This document shows positions 19,150 through 28,094 of a stretch of DNA of 64,000 bases, piece by piece. Under the pieces are notes generated by a model that saw nothing but the letters and a program-made list of their open reading frames with translations, ran no database searches and was not told the DNA's origin. The DNA comes from SIG636 sp045537905 (lineage in GTDB: Bacteria > Bacillota > Clostridia > Oscillospirales > CAG-382): the NCBI GenBank assembly GCA_045537905.1, contig JAZSQJ010000038.1, positions 12,518 through 76,517 of the forward strand, read 5' to 3'. Within the stretch, counting starts at the first letter, position 1; every line of letters starts with the position of its first letter. The position numbers and the translations under genes were made by a program.

Positions 19150-20034
19150 ATGAAGCTTTACGCACCGTCCTACTACAAAAGCTTTGTATGCATTGCGGAC
19201 AAATGCGAGCATAGCTGCTGTATCGGTTGGGAAATAGATATAGACGGCGGAACCTTAGAAAAATACAAAGGCCTTAAAACCGGCTACGGCACTGCCATAA
19301 CGGAAAGCGTGTCTACGGAGGGCAATCCCCATTTCAGGCTTTGCGCAGGTGACAGATGCCCCCATCTTGACGAAAATGGGCTGTGCAAAATCATACTGAA
19401 CCTGGGGGAGGACTGGCTTTGCGGTATTTGCCGTGAGCACCCACGCTTTTATAACTACACAGGTCTTGCCGAGGTGGGTCTGGGTATGTCCTGCAGGGAG
19501 GCGGCAAGGCTTATACTGTCCTCCCCGGATTACGACGTGTTTGAGGAGATAGGCGAGCTTGACGCTGCTGAGGACGCTTTCTTGTTTGACGGACGGGCAG
19601 AACGGGAAAGAGTATACAAAATATTAAAGGACAAAAGCACGGACTATAAATCCGTACTTGAGAGGATATATCGGGAATACGGCATAGAGCAGGGAGACGA
19701 TAGGGAATGGCTTGCAGTGATAGAGTCCCTTGAATATCTGGACGACACCCACAAGGAGCTGTTTATGAGCTATTCCTCGGCAAAGCGTCCCTCTGTCGGG
19801 GAGGAGTATCTGGAAAGAGCCTTGGCGTATTTCGTCTACCGACACTGTACCGAGGCATACGATAAGGAGGATTTTTGTGTACGCCTTGCTTTTTGTCTGT
19901 TGCTGGAGCGGCTTTTGGCGTCGCTGATGTGCTACCGCGGGGCAGAGACCTTGGAGAAGGTTGCGGTTTTGGCAAGCATAGTCTCGGAGGAAATAGAGTA
20001 TTCCGAGGACAACACCGAGGCGTTGATGCTTTGA
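19150..20034 (+). CDS. FliB-like cysteine-cluster protein (flagellin lysine-N-methylase family)
   Basis: 294 residues from the ATG at 19150; AAAAAGGG lies 8-15 bases upstream, and GTG/TTG codons just before it are less well placed. The N-terminus CIADKCEHSCCIGWEIDID (Cys14, 19, 23, 24) and the second cluster CPHLDENGLCKI...LCGICREHPRFYNY are hallmarks of the FliB family, which methylates flagellin lysines in enterobacteria and is widespread and uncharacterised in Clostridia. The cysteines probably bind metal or an iron-sulfur cluster. No flagellar gene is nearby, so the substrate here is unknown. Monocistronic, with its own promoter. Confidence 0.82.
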   Translation: MKLYAPSYYKSFVCIADKCEHSCCIGWEIDIDGGTLEKYKGLKTGYGTAITESVSTEGNPHFRLCAGDRCPHLDENGLCKIILNLGEDWLCGICREHPRFYNYTGLAEVGLGMSCREAARLILSSPDYDVFEEIGELDAAEDAFLFDGRAERERVYKILKDKSTDYKSVLERIYREYGIEQGDDREWLAVIESLEYLDDTHKELFMSYSSAKRPSVGEEYLERALAYFVYRHCTEAYDKEDFCVRLAFCLLLERLLASLMCYRGAETLEKVAVLASIVSEEIEYSEDNTEALML

Positions 20035-20400
20035 TGTAATAGGGGCCGTCAGGCGAAAGACTGTCTCCGGTTGCTTGACAATTATTGTAGATAATAGTAT
20101 AATAAACCGTGAAAAAAAGGGTTGTTTTACACTTCTATAGGATATATAATCGGTTTTTTCATAGAAAATCAGCCAAACGGGTGCGGTTTTAATTGAAACT
20201 TCAAAACAGTACGGTAAAAAGAGTCTTTTAATCAGAGCAAAAACAAAGCAAAAGGGTAAAGCGTTACAAAAAATGCAACTCGAGTATTTGTGATAAAAGC
20301 TGTGAAAAAAGGCGCTTTTTGTCTTTTTATACATATTACGGAGCGTAAGGCTTTAGAAGCCTTATATTTGAGGCTTCACGACGAAAAAGGAGGGCGGATT
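20035..20400 (+). other. Long 5' leader of the kinase-helicase operon
   Basis: About 365 bases without a gene. It contains a near-consensus promoter (20075-20103), then about 290 bases of mostly AT-rich untranslated leader. Just before the first gene is a 7-bp hairpin, AAGGCTT (20347-20353) with AAGCCTT (20357-20363), and an AAGGAGGG ribosome-binding site (20388-20395). Confidence 0.65.
20075..20103 (+). promoter_or_regulatory. Promoter of the kinase-helicase operon
   Basis: TTGACA (20075-20080), 17-nt spacer, TATAAT (20098-20103): a perfect sigma-A consensus, suggesting substantial basal transcription unless repressed. Confidence 0.85.
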
Positions 20401-21645
20401 ATGAATTTTGATTTTCTAAACACAACGGATTTTGAAAGCAAATACAGGGGCGAGCTTATATCAAACGCTTTGAAATCGGAGGTGTATGCAAGAATTGACC
20501 CCGGTGCGTCTCTTGCGGCGTCCCGTATGGTGCTGGAGGCTTTGATAAAAGGCATTTTGGAGGGACACAAGGAAACAAAAAGAACGTATGATCCTCTTTA
20601 CAAAATGATTGATTTCTGTCAGGAAAAAGGGTATATTTCCGCAGAAGACCACCATAAAGTTGTAAACAGCATCAGAAAAAACGGCAATCTGGGGCATCAT
20701 ATCAATTCGCTGAATCTGAGAGTGCCCACGGAGGGGAACGTAGAGCTGGCTTTTACCGTGCTTAAAGATTTGTTTGCCCTATTGAAAAGCCATTTTTCAA
20801 TAGACCGTGACTTTGATGAGGACGGAGTTCCCTTTGAAGGCTATGAAGTGATAAGAAAAGTTAAAAAATCCGAGAGGGAAGTAATTGTTGGCGAGTACAA
20901 TTATTTTGTAAGGGCAGCAGATGGAGACGAATACTACCTACAGCTTGTTCCACGCTTCGGTGACGAAGACGAAATGGCTTTGGTAAGAAGAAGCGAGGAG
21001 GCACGGGTTGCTATAAAGGAGTCTTTTTTTGCACCCCGTTATTACCATATAACGAACATGGACATTATAGACGCTCCCTTCAGAATAGTGCTGTATCCTG
21101 TTAAAAAGGACTCTTTTCTTCTTTCTGAAAACAAAAAGGTTTTTAGCAAAAAAGATCTTCTTGACATCGGGCTTGGTATTGTTCGTGCTTTGAAGGAGCT
21201 TAAGGAAGCTAGGCAAGGAATATATCACCGTAATATCAATCCCGGTTGCGTTGTTATAGTTCCTTTTAACGGTATGTATTACGCCGTCCCCGTAAATTTG
21301 CAGACGGCAAAAATCCAAAACAGCGACCTTACCGTTATGCCGCAAATAAACCTGAACAACAATTCTTATATCCCCGAGGACGTATGGGGAATGAAAACGG
21401 AGGATGTGTTAAGGGTGGATTGGGAAAAGGTAGAGGTCTACTCTGTAGCAAAAACCGTTCTGTACGCCTTCGATCCCAAGCTGGCAATAGACAAAGTTCC
21501 CACGTCTAAGGCTTTGGCACAGATGAGCAGAAAGGGCTATTCCGTTGACTTTCTGGACTTTTTCAAAAACATTTTAGACGGGGATCACAGCAACAATCCC
21601 AGCTTGGATGAAATGGAGCAGGTGTTTCTCGACGAGCTTAAATAA
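20401..21645 (+). CDS. DUF4145-like domain fused to a pseudokinase
   Basis: 414 residues from the ATG at 20401 (AAGGAGGG 6 bases upstream). Residues about 15-125 look like DUF4145, the helical domain found at the N-terminus of some restriction subunits and defence proteins (ASLAASRMVLEALIKGIL ... LYKMIDF ... SIRKNGNLGHH). The rest has the outline of a protein kinase fold but with HRN (276-278) instead of HRD in the catalytic loop, and VNL where DFG is expected, so it is probably catalytically dead. It is first in the operon, directly before an intact kinase, and may regulate or scaffold that enzyme. Domain calls are by motif reading; function is inferred. Confidence 0.7.
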   Translation: MNFDFLNTTDFESKYRGELISNALKSEVYARIDPGASLAASRMVLEALIKGILEGHKETKRTYDPLYKMIDFCQEKGYISAEDHHKVVNSIRKNGNLGHHINSLNLRVPTEGNVELAFTVLKDLFALLKSHFSIDRDFDEDGVPFEGYEVIRKVKKSEREVIVGEYNYFVRAADGDEYYLQLVPRFGDEDEMALVRRSEEARVAIKESFFAPRYYHITNMDIIDAPFRIVLYPVKKDSFLLSENKKVFSKKDLLDIGLGIVRALKELKEARQGIYHRNINPGCVVIVPFNGMYYAVPVNLQTAKIQNSDLTVMPQINLNNNSYIPEDVWGMKTEDVLRVDWEKVEVYSVAKTVLYAFDPKLAIDKVPTSKALAQMSRKGYSVDFLDFFKNILDGDHSNNPSLDEMEQVFLDELK

Positions 21646-21658
21646 TCGGGAGAGAAAA

Positions 21659-22519
21659 ATGGAAAAACGCAAAACAGAAAAAATCATTTACAATAATGAG
21701 GAAACAAATACCCTTTGCAGCTTTGCCGTGGACCGGGAATACGGAGAGTGCTTTGTAAAGGTTTTCAATTACGGTAGGTTTTCCCAGCGAAAGCAACGGG
21801 AGTCTTGCCTTGCTTTGGCAAAAAGCGAGGCGAAAACGCTATGCGAGCTTTCCGAAATTTCCGCTTTGGCAGGTAAGGTACCCGCCTTGTATGAGCACTA
21901 TGACAACAAAGCCAAGGGTCAGTACGTTATAGTTATGGAAAAGATGAAGGGGAAGACCTTAAGAGAGTGGATGGGCGATCACCCTGCGTCCGCTATGGAT
22001 CAGAAGGGATTTTACGCCAGACGGAAAATCGTTCAGCAGATATGCGAGATAATGCGGACTATAAATAAAAGACATTCCAGGATAGTACACCGTGACCTGA
22101 AGCCCGAAAACGTTATTATCCGTATGGAGGATAAGCGTTGGAAGGTAGCGGTGATAGATTTTGGCTGTGCAGGTCTTAATTTTGCCAGGAAGCTGGGAAC
22201 AAGAAGCTATTGCGCGCCCGAACAGCATCCAAGCTATTGTGAAAGCCTTTCAACAAATTACGGTGCGCATACCGATATATTTGCCATAGGTCAGATTTAT
22301 TACGAGCTTTTGCTGGGGGAGGCACAAGCCTTTGGCGTGCATTACGTGAAAAGCAGAGGAAGGGCTGAATGGGAAAAACGGCCGTGTCTTAGCGAGGCTT
22401 TGCAGAAAATGCCCGGTGGAAAAGATATAGACAATCTTCTGAAGAGGATGACGGAATTTGACCCTGAATGCAGGAAGTATGAAATAAGCTACGACAGAAT
22501 TATTTCGGTGTTGAAATAG
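21659..22519 (+). CDS. Serine/threonine protein kinase (Hanks type)
   Basis: 286 residues from the ATG at 21659, 13 bases after the preceding stop, with GGGAGAG upstream. Catalytic elements are present: VHRDLKPENVII with Asp146, DFG at 167-169, and a likely APE motif in CAPEQHPSY. The lysine in CFVKVF (near residue 30) is the probable ATP-anchoring residue; the glycine-rich loop is weak. No membrane span or PASTA domains, so it is cytosolic and unlike the housekeeping PrkC/Stk1 kinases. Likely substrates are proteins of the same operon; this is inference from context. Confidence 0.9.
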   Translation: MEKRKTEKIIYNNEETNTLCSFAVDREYGECFVKVFNYGRFSQRKQRESCLALAKSEAKTLCELSEISALAGKVPALYEHYDNKAKGQYVIVMEKMKGKTLREWMGDHPASAMDQKGFYARRKIVQQICEIMRTINKRHSRIVHRDLKPENVIIRMEDKRWKVAVIDFGCAGLNFARKLGTRSYCAPEQHPSYCESLSTNYGAHTDIFAIGQIYYELLLGEAQAFGVHYVKSRGRAEWEKRPCLSEALQKMPGGKDIDNLLKRMTEFDPECRKYEISYDRIISVLK

Positions 22520-22531
22520 GAGGCGTTGTGA

Positions 22532-22699
22532 ATGAGCGATAGGGTACGAAGTCTTTTTACAGACGAGGAATGGAAGCTTTTGACGGAAGCGGACGAGAGA
22601 CTTTGTTATAGGGCGGAGGCGTTGCCCTTATCCGGAAATACCGACAAGGAAAGGATTTGCGAAGCTAATGAGTCTATTGCAGTTGCAACCACAAAATAG
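22532..22699 (+). CDS. Small 55-residue protein between kinase and helicase genes
   Basis: ATG at 22532 with AGGAGG at 22518-22523, 12 bases after the kinase stop; the frame ends with TAG at 22697. Sequence begins MSDRVRSLFTDEEWKLLTEA and is charged and probably helical. It overlaps the helicase start by 32 bases, suggesting translational coupling. The good ribosome-binding site and operon position favour a real gene. No family recognised; it could be a leader peptide that couples helicase translation. Confidence 0.6.
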   Translation: MSDRVRSLFTDEEWKLLTEADERLCYRAEALPLSGNTDKERICEANESIAVATTK

Positions 22700-25600
22700 C
22701 TATAAGGTATTAACCACTCCGTTTGTTATATATATTACAGAAAAAATGTCCATCGACAAGGTGGATAAAGTGGTTGATGTTTTAGGAAAACGGAAGCACC
22801 TTTCTTTTTGCATAGAAAAAAACAGGAAAACAGGCGATACCAGGTGTGTTCTTACCGACCGCAAGTTTTGTATGAATCTTGCCCTTAGCTATGACAACAG
22901 AAACTTTTCCGTATGCTGGATAAGCAACGACAAACGAACTCTTGACAAGTACAATAAGCCCGGCTTGGACTTGTTTCTCGTGGAGCTAAAAGGCGGCATT
23001 AAGATTATTTATGCCAACAAAATGTATTATAACAGTGCCAAACCCGATATCTTCGGTGACGATTGGAAGATGGACCGGGCAGACTTTGACGATGTTGTAA
23101 GTCGAATGGAGCGTCATTATGCCCTTGGCGGTTTTGTTGACGAAAAAGACGAAAAAAGCAAAATCAAGCTCAGAAAACCCGGCTACTTTTTTGAAGCAGA
23201 GGTTATGGCGCCTTTTAAGGCTTACACAGAAAAGGAGCGCAAGGTTGCGGAGGATAAGGCAGGCAGCGGAGATGGCGTAGGCTTTTACAATAGTGCCTTT
23301 GCCTATCACGTCGGCAAGGGGACTACCTACGTTTTCTATTCCAACGATCCTGCCGCCAACCCGGAAAAGCCTCTTCTTAAGGAAGGGGATATGGTTACTC
23401 TTTACGATTTGAATGATAAGCTTTGTCAAACGGGAAGGATATCGGAGATCGACGCCGACTCAGAGGAAAGCGTTAAGTTTTATATAGGCTTTCTTTTTCA
23501 GACCAACGACGTGGAGATACCAAGAAATGGCAAGATGGTTCTGGCACATAACGATACCCAGGACAAGGTTCGCGAGAGGGTAATAAGAGGCATTAGCTCC
23601 GGCAAGGTCAAAGCTCAGTATATGTACGACGTATTTGAGACCTTCAGCGGAGAGGGATATTTCACTGCCGACTACAGGGACCAACGGGAACAAAGCCCTG
23701 TGGAGCAGGGGAAGGTGCAAGCAGACCTTGCAGCTTTTCTTGACGGACTGCTGAAGGAAACGGACAAAAAAGGCGGCCCTCAGTATCCCCCAAACGAGAT
23801 GCAGATGGAGGCAATAATAAAGGGCATTCTTACAAAGGATATGCTTTTGGTTCTGGGCCCTCCCGGCACGGGTAAAACCACCGTTATTACCGCCTGGGTG
23901 GATTATTTTGTAAGGAAGGGGATGCGTGTACTAATCTCATCGCAAAATAACGCCGCCGTGGATAACGTGTTGTGCCGTGTTGGCGAGGACGTAAACGTGG
24001 TGCGTCTGGCGGGAGACGAAAAAAAGGTTCAGGAAAACTGCCGCGGGTTTATGCCTATGCATAAGCAAAAAGATATGCAAGCGAAGTGCCAAACCAACAA
24101 CGACAAAATATTGTCCCTGCTGAAAGCCGATCTGGAAGTCATAAGCCAACGCAAAAAGCGTCTGGAAGAATATTTGAGACTTATAAGCCATTGCAAGGAA
24201 AAGAAAGAGGCGTTTGAAAAGGACAGAAACCTGGTTTTATATCAAATGGACGGCGTGGTAACCTATGACGGAAAAATTAAACACTGTCTGTCTGAGATTG
24301 ACCGACTGGTGGAGGAAAGAGCACATAAGCAGATTTTTATTGAGGAAAACAAAAAGAAAAACTTTTTAGTAAGGCTTTTTACCAAACGCTACGTAAAGCG
24401 TGCGACGAAGGAGCTAAAAAGCACCGAGCAGGCTTTGAGGGAAACCGTGACGGAGTACGAGGCAAGCGTAAATGGTTACAACAAGAAAGTGGAAGCGCTT
24501 AAGCTGCAGATAGAGCAGGCAAGGAAAAACGGTTACTACCGTTTATACCTGGAGTCAAGCCGTTCTCTCGAAAGCTTTGCCTCTGAGCACATCGTTGCCC
24601 GGGACGAGGATAAAAACGTGTCTGTTATCGGCATCAGCTTAAACAGCGAGCTGGGCTCTTTGTATGAAAGCTTTGATTACAGTCCCGATTCCACGAAGAA
24701 CGAAAGCACGGCCAATAAAGAGATATCGCATCTTATTTCTTTGGAGAAATCAGCGGCGGCTTTGAAGAAAGCCGTTACAGAGTGGCAAGTGGCTATTGAG
24801 AATGGCGGTAACGAGATATTTGAGGAAATGCTTATTTCCACCTGTCAGGTTGTTGGTGCAACCTGTATCGGCATAAACTCCAACAAAAAATTTGCTGAGG
24901 TGGATTTTGACGTGGCTATCGTTGACGAGTCGGGACAGATTCAGATTCACAACGCTCTCGTTCCCCTCAGCAGAGCGCCCAAGGCGTTGATGCTGGGCGA
25001 CTATAAGCAAATCCCCCCCTGTGCCAACGAGGAGGTTTTAAGCGCTTGTGAAAACGAGGGTATAGATACAAAGCTTCTTAACGAAAGCTTCTTTGAGTTT
25101 GTGTTTGAAAAGATGCGTGAAGAGGAAATCGAAAGGTTTATCGAAGAAGCGAGAGAAGGCGGAAGCGAAGACGCCGAAATAAGCGAGGAAAAAGAGCTTG
25201 CCTTAAGGCGTGAAGCCAAGGCAAAGCTGTTAGCCCCGGTTTTAACGGAATACAATCCCAAGCATTACCGCTCCTTAAGCACGGAGGAAGAAAAACGGCA
25301 GTATCTTAAAAACATGGTTGCAACTATCGTTACCGACGATAAAAGGATCGTCAACCTTAACAGCCAGTTCAGAATGCCGGGTAACATCTCCGACGTTATT
25401 TCCGAGTGGTTTTATGAAAGCAATTACTACTCAAGCTATGCTATGAGCAGATTTGCACCCGTACTGCCTAATACGGAAAAGCCTATGGTAGTAGTAAATA
25501 CCGCAAATTTCAGCTCCAGGTTTGAGGGTCAACCCGATAATAAGCTGGGTTACTTCAACAAATACGAGGCAGGCTTGGTAGCGGATATCATAGAACAGGT

Positions 25601-26198
25601 TATAAACAGTCTGCCCGAGGAAAACCGAAGCGAATACGTGGAAAGAATCGAAGACAAGGTAGGTGTTATATCTGCATACGGTGCCCAGGTGCGTATGATA
25701 AGGAAAACCTTGGGCGAGCGTAAGCTGGGCATCGGCGACAGCTCTATCAACGGTATGGTAGCGTCTCTGGACAGCTTTCAGGGTCAGGAGAGAGAGCTTA
25801 TCATATACAGCTTTACCAGGAGCAAGGAGGAGACAAGCCCTCGTTCTGCCCGTGTAGGTTTTATGAAGGAGCTGCGTCGCTTGAACGTTGCCTTTACCCG
25901 AAGCAAAAAACAGCTTGTGATTATAGGCGACATAGATTACTTAAAGAAATGCCTGTATATGAAGACTGATGAGGAGGAAGGCGTTATTCCTTGCTGTACA
26001 AAGGGTCGGGACGGTATAATCACAGAGGAACAGATAAATCAGTGTGCAGAATGCCCCGTGATGGAATGCGAGCGTAAGTTTGCCCGTTTCGTCCGTTTGC
26101 TTATGCAGCACGTTGAAAACCCCCAAAGTCCTGCAGGGGACCTTATAGGGTCCGAAAACCTCGTTAAGCATCTGAAAGGAGGTACAAAGCAGTGTTAA
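22668..26198 (+). CDS. Upf1/Dna2-like superfamily 1 helicase
   Basis: 1176 residues. All SF1 motifs are visible: Walker A GPPGTGKTT (397-405), Ia (ISSQNNAAVDNVL), Walker B-like DESGQ (753-757), III (LGDYKQIPP), IV (NSQFRMPGNI), V (DSFQGQERELIIYS) and VI (NVAFTRSKKQLV). Between Ia and II lies an insertion with long charged helices (about 450-640), probably a coiled coil. The N-terminal 380 residues are of unknown fold. Near the C-terminus a cysteine cluster (CCTKG...CAECPVMEC) may bind zinc or an iron-sulfur cluster. The start at 22668 overlaps the 55-residue ORF and has only a weak ribosome-binding site; an internal ATG at 22746 is the alternative. Expected to unwind or translocate on DNA or RNA. 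Confidence 0.88.
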   Translation: MSLLQLQPQNSYKVLTTPFVIYITEKMSIDKVDKVVDVLGKRKHLSFCIEKNRKTGDTRCVLTDRKFCMNLALSYDNRNFSVCWISNDKRTLDKYNKPGLDLFLVELKGGIKIIYANKMYYNSAKPDIFGDDWKMDRADFDDVVSRMERHYALGGFVDEKDEKSKIKLRKPGYFFEAEVMAPFKAYTEKERKVAEDKAGSGDGVGFYNSAFAYHVGKGTTYVFYSNDPAANPEKPLLKEGDMVTLYDLNDKLCQTGRISEIDADSEESVKFYIGFLFQTNDVEIPRNGKMVLAHNDTQDKVRERVIRGISSGKVKAQYMYDVFETFSGEGYFTADYRDQREQSPVEQGKVQADLAAFLDGLLKETDKKGGPQYPPNEMQMEAIIKGILTKDMLLVLGPPGTGKTTVITAWVDYFVRKGMRVLISSQNNAAVDNVLCRVGEDVNVVRLAGDEKKVQENCRGFMPMHKQKDMQAKCQTNNDKILSLLKADLEVISQRKKRLEEYLRLISHCKEKKEAFEKDRNLVLYQMDGVVTYDGKIKHCLSEIDRLVEERAHKQIFIEENKKKNFLVRLFTKRYVKRATKELKSTEQALRETVTEYEASVNGYNKKVEALKLQIEQARKNGYYRLYLESSRSLESFASEHIVARDEDKNVSVIGISLNSELGSLYESFDYSPDSTKNESTANKEISHLISLEKSAAALKKAVTEWQVAIENGGNEIFEEMLISTCQVVGATCIGINSNKKFAEVDFDVAIVDESGQIQIHNALVPLSRAPKALMLGDYKQIPPCANEEVLSACENEGIDTKLLNESFFEFVFEKMREEEIERFIEEAREGGSEDAEISEEKELALRREAKAKLLAPVLTEYNPKHYRSLSTEEEKRQYLKNMVATIVTDDKRIVNLNSQFRMPGNISDVISEWFYESNYYSSYAMSRFAPVLPNTEKPMVVVNTANFSSRFEGQPDNKLGYFNKYEAGLVADIIEQVINSLPEENRSEYVERIEDKVGVISAYGAQVRMIRKTLGERKLGIGDSSINGMVASLDSFQGQERELIIYSFTRSKEETSPRSARVGFMKELRRLNVAFTRSKKQLVIIGDIDYLKKCLYMKTDEEEGVIPCCTKGRDGIITEEQINQCAECPVMECERKFARFVRLLMQHVENPQSPAGDLIGSENLVKHLKGGTKQC

Positions 26199-27169
26199 AG
26201 CTTTCAAAGGAAAAGATAAGAGAACACTACCTTAGCTTTATGAAAAATCTAAGCCCCGACGTTTTTCTTAAGCCCTTGTATTTTCAACCCTTTCAGTGTC
26301 CCGTAGCTATGACCGATGTAATGGCTATAGAACGCCAGGTTCAGGACTTCAGCGTGTTTTCGCTGTTGATTCTCCGTTTGATAGAGGCAGGCTTCAGAAA
26401 GCCGGAGCAATTGGTTTCAATTTCGGGAATGAGCAAATCAACGGTAGAATCGTTTATTGTCAGATCCGTCGTTGACGGGCAATGTGAGTTTGTTGACAAG
26501 GACGATCACGACAAGGGCGTTGTGCTTACTGCTCTGGGCTTGGAGACCTTGGAGGAAAACGAAAAACAAACCGCAAACGTCCTGGAGCCCAAGGGTTACG
26601 TTGAGTACGAAACCCCTCGCAGGCTGCATATAGAGGCTGTTACGGGGACGGTTCTCCCCGTGTATATGGAGCGGGGAATGAAGGACGCCGAGCCTGACGA
26701 GACTTTGGGAAACCATATTCTTCCCAGAGAAAGCGTGGAACGGGACGACGAGCTTCTCCGTGAGATTAAGGCCAGAATAGGGGAGTATGTAGATACCGAC
26801 CGTATAGCTTCAGGCGACGTCGTTCAGACCGTCAAATCCATAGAGTCCATACGCATTCGTTTCCGTTGGGCGTATCTTGTCAGGTTTGAGGGAATGGTCT
26901 ACCCCATGATAGTTATGACGGGTAAAAAAAGCGCAGACAAGCTTAATGCGGCAAGCAAAACCAAAGGCAAGCTTGGTTTTGTTGCCACGCCCTTGGCTGT
27001 ATCCGAAACCGATAGGGCGTTTTTAGGCAGCCTGGGCGAGGAATTCAAAAGGGTGATGGTAAGAAGCGACAAAAACTTTGAGTACCTTGAAAAAAGCATC
27101 AGCTCCTTCCGCTTCGACCCTCTGCCCGTGCTTGCCTCCGAGGGGGACGATAAGGAGGACAAAGAATGA
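26192..27169 (+). CDS. Probable winged-helix protein of the kinase-helicase operon
   Basis: 325 residues, GTG start at 26192 overlapping the helicase stop by 7 bases; AAAGGAGG at 26175-26182 supports it. Residues about 48-120 (LLILRLIEAGFRKPEQLVSI ... MSKSTVESFIVRSVVDGQ ... VVLTALGLETLEE) resemble a winged helix-turn-helix. The C-terminal half (about 130-310) is mixed alpha/beta, unrecognised. Coupled translation on both sides (4-base ATGA overlap with the next gene) implies it works with the helicase, perhaps as a nucleic-acid-binding partner. No catalytic motif identified. Confidence 0.62.
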   Translation: MLKLSKEKIREHYLSFMKNLSPDVFLKPLYFQPFQCPVAMTDVMAIERQVQDFSVFSLLILRLIEAGFRKPEQLVSISGMSKSTVESFIVRSVVDGQCEFVDKDDHDKGVVLTALGLETLEENEKQTANVLEPKGYVEYETPRRLHIEAVTGTVLPVYMERGMKDAEPDETLGNHILPRESVERDDELLREIKARIGEYVDTDRIASGDVVQTVKSIESIRIRFRWAYLVRFEGMVYPMIVMTGKKSADKLNAASKTKGKLGFVATPLAVSETDRAFLGSLGEEFKRVMVRSDKNFEYLEKSISSFRFDPLPVLASEGDDKEDKE

Positions 27170-27675
27170 ACGTAACCAGACAATGGACCTGCTCCTGCCG
27201 TAGCGTAAACGGTTTGAGGCATAAAGCTTGTCCTCTGTGCGGAAAAGCTATCCCCGCCGAGGTCTGCCAAAAGGTATACAGCGAGGAACTGGCTATGCAA
27301 AAGCAAGCCGTTGCAGACGAGCTGCGCCGCCGCCACAACCGCTTCTGGCAAAGGAACGAGGGCAAAATTCATAGGGGCGCAAAGCTTTGTCGGTTTATAA
27401 GTCTTGTTTTGGTTGCGGTATTCATAGGCTCTTTTTACGGGCACAGCAGTCAGATAAGAGCCGAGGATTTAGACAGCAGATGGAGTGCTGTTTCACAAGC
27501 CGTGGTCCAAAGGGTGGAAAGCACCGACTTTGAGACCCGAGAAGGCGAGGTAAGCATCACCCTGTTTGAACGCTTTGCTGAGCTGGACGTTGACGGGCTG
27601 AACAAGTGCTTCAGTGAAATAATAGCCTTGTTCGAGCAAAGGATAGAGCAAATTTTTAATACAAAGGAGAATTAA
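27166..27675 (+). CDS. Zinc-ribbon, single-span membrane protein
   Basis: 169 residues; start codon overlaps the previous stop (ATGA). Cys9, Cys11, Cys22 and Cys25 (WTCSCRS...KACPLCGK) form a probable zinc ribbon, followed by a basic helical stretch and one membrane span (about 74-92). The remaining 75 residues are acidic and helical. The topology suggests a cytosolic ribbon tethered at the membrane. No named family; a role as adaptor between the cytosolic kinase/helicase parts and the membrane proteins downstream is a guess. Confidence 0.7.
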   Translation: MNVTRQWTCSCRSVNGLRHKACPLCGKAIPAEVCQKVYSEELAMQKQAVADELRRRHNRFWQRNEGKIHRGAKLCRFISLVLVAVFIGSFYGHSSQIRAEDLDSRWSAVSQAVVQRVESTDFETREGEVSITLFERFAELDVDGLNKCFSEIIALFEQRIEQIFNTKEN

Positions 27676-27682
27676 TCTGATT

Positions 27683-28072
27683 ATGTCACCGGAAACGATT
27701 AAACTTATAATTGCATATATAGCCGTCGCTATAGGCGGACTTTCGGTATTTCTTCTGTGGGTCTACGCCATCGAAGCCCTGAAGGGCGTAGCCGTTACGG
27801 AATATCAAGTCTATAAACGCTACGTCAACGTAAGCTATGCGTTTTTTGTGTTTATTTCTGCAGTTGTATGGTTCTCTACTACCGTAGCCGACGCTTTGTT
27901 TTTCTGGTCCCTTTTGATAATGAGCGGACTTTGGCTGCTTTCGGGTTTTGTAATTTTCATACTTTCCTTTTTCGCCTCAGAGGCGAGCGGCAAACAACGT
28001 GTCCGTTCAACTCTTATACCTTGTATTATAAAAACGGTAGTATCGGCTTTGATTCTTATGTTTATCGCTTAA
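27683..28072 (+). CDS. Small multi-span membrane protein
   Basis: 129 residues with about four hydrophobic segments (near 5-28, 46-66, 70-93, 108-128) and few charged residues. AAAGGAGA precedes it, and it sits 7 bases after the previous stop. No family recognised. It belongs to the block of five membrane protein genes closing the operon. Confidence 0.65.
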   Translation: MSPETIKLIIAYIAVAIGGLSVFLLWVYAIEALKGVAVTEYQVYKRYVNVSYAFFVFISAVVWFSTTVADALFFWSLLIMSGLWLLSGFVIFILSFFASEASGKQRVRSTLIPCIIKTVVSALILMFIA

Positions 28073-28094
28073 CCTAAAAAGGGGGGATATTGCA

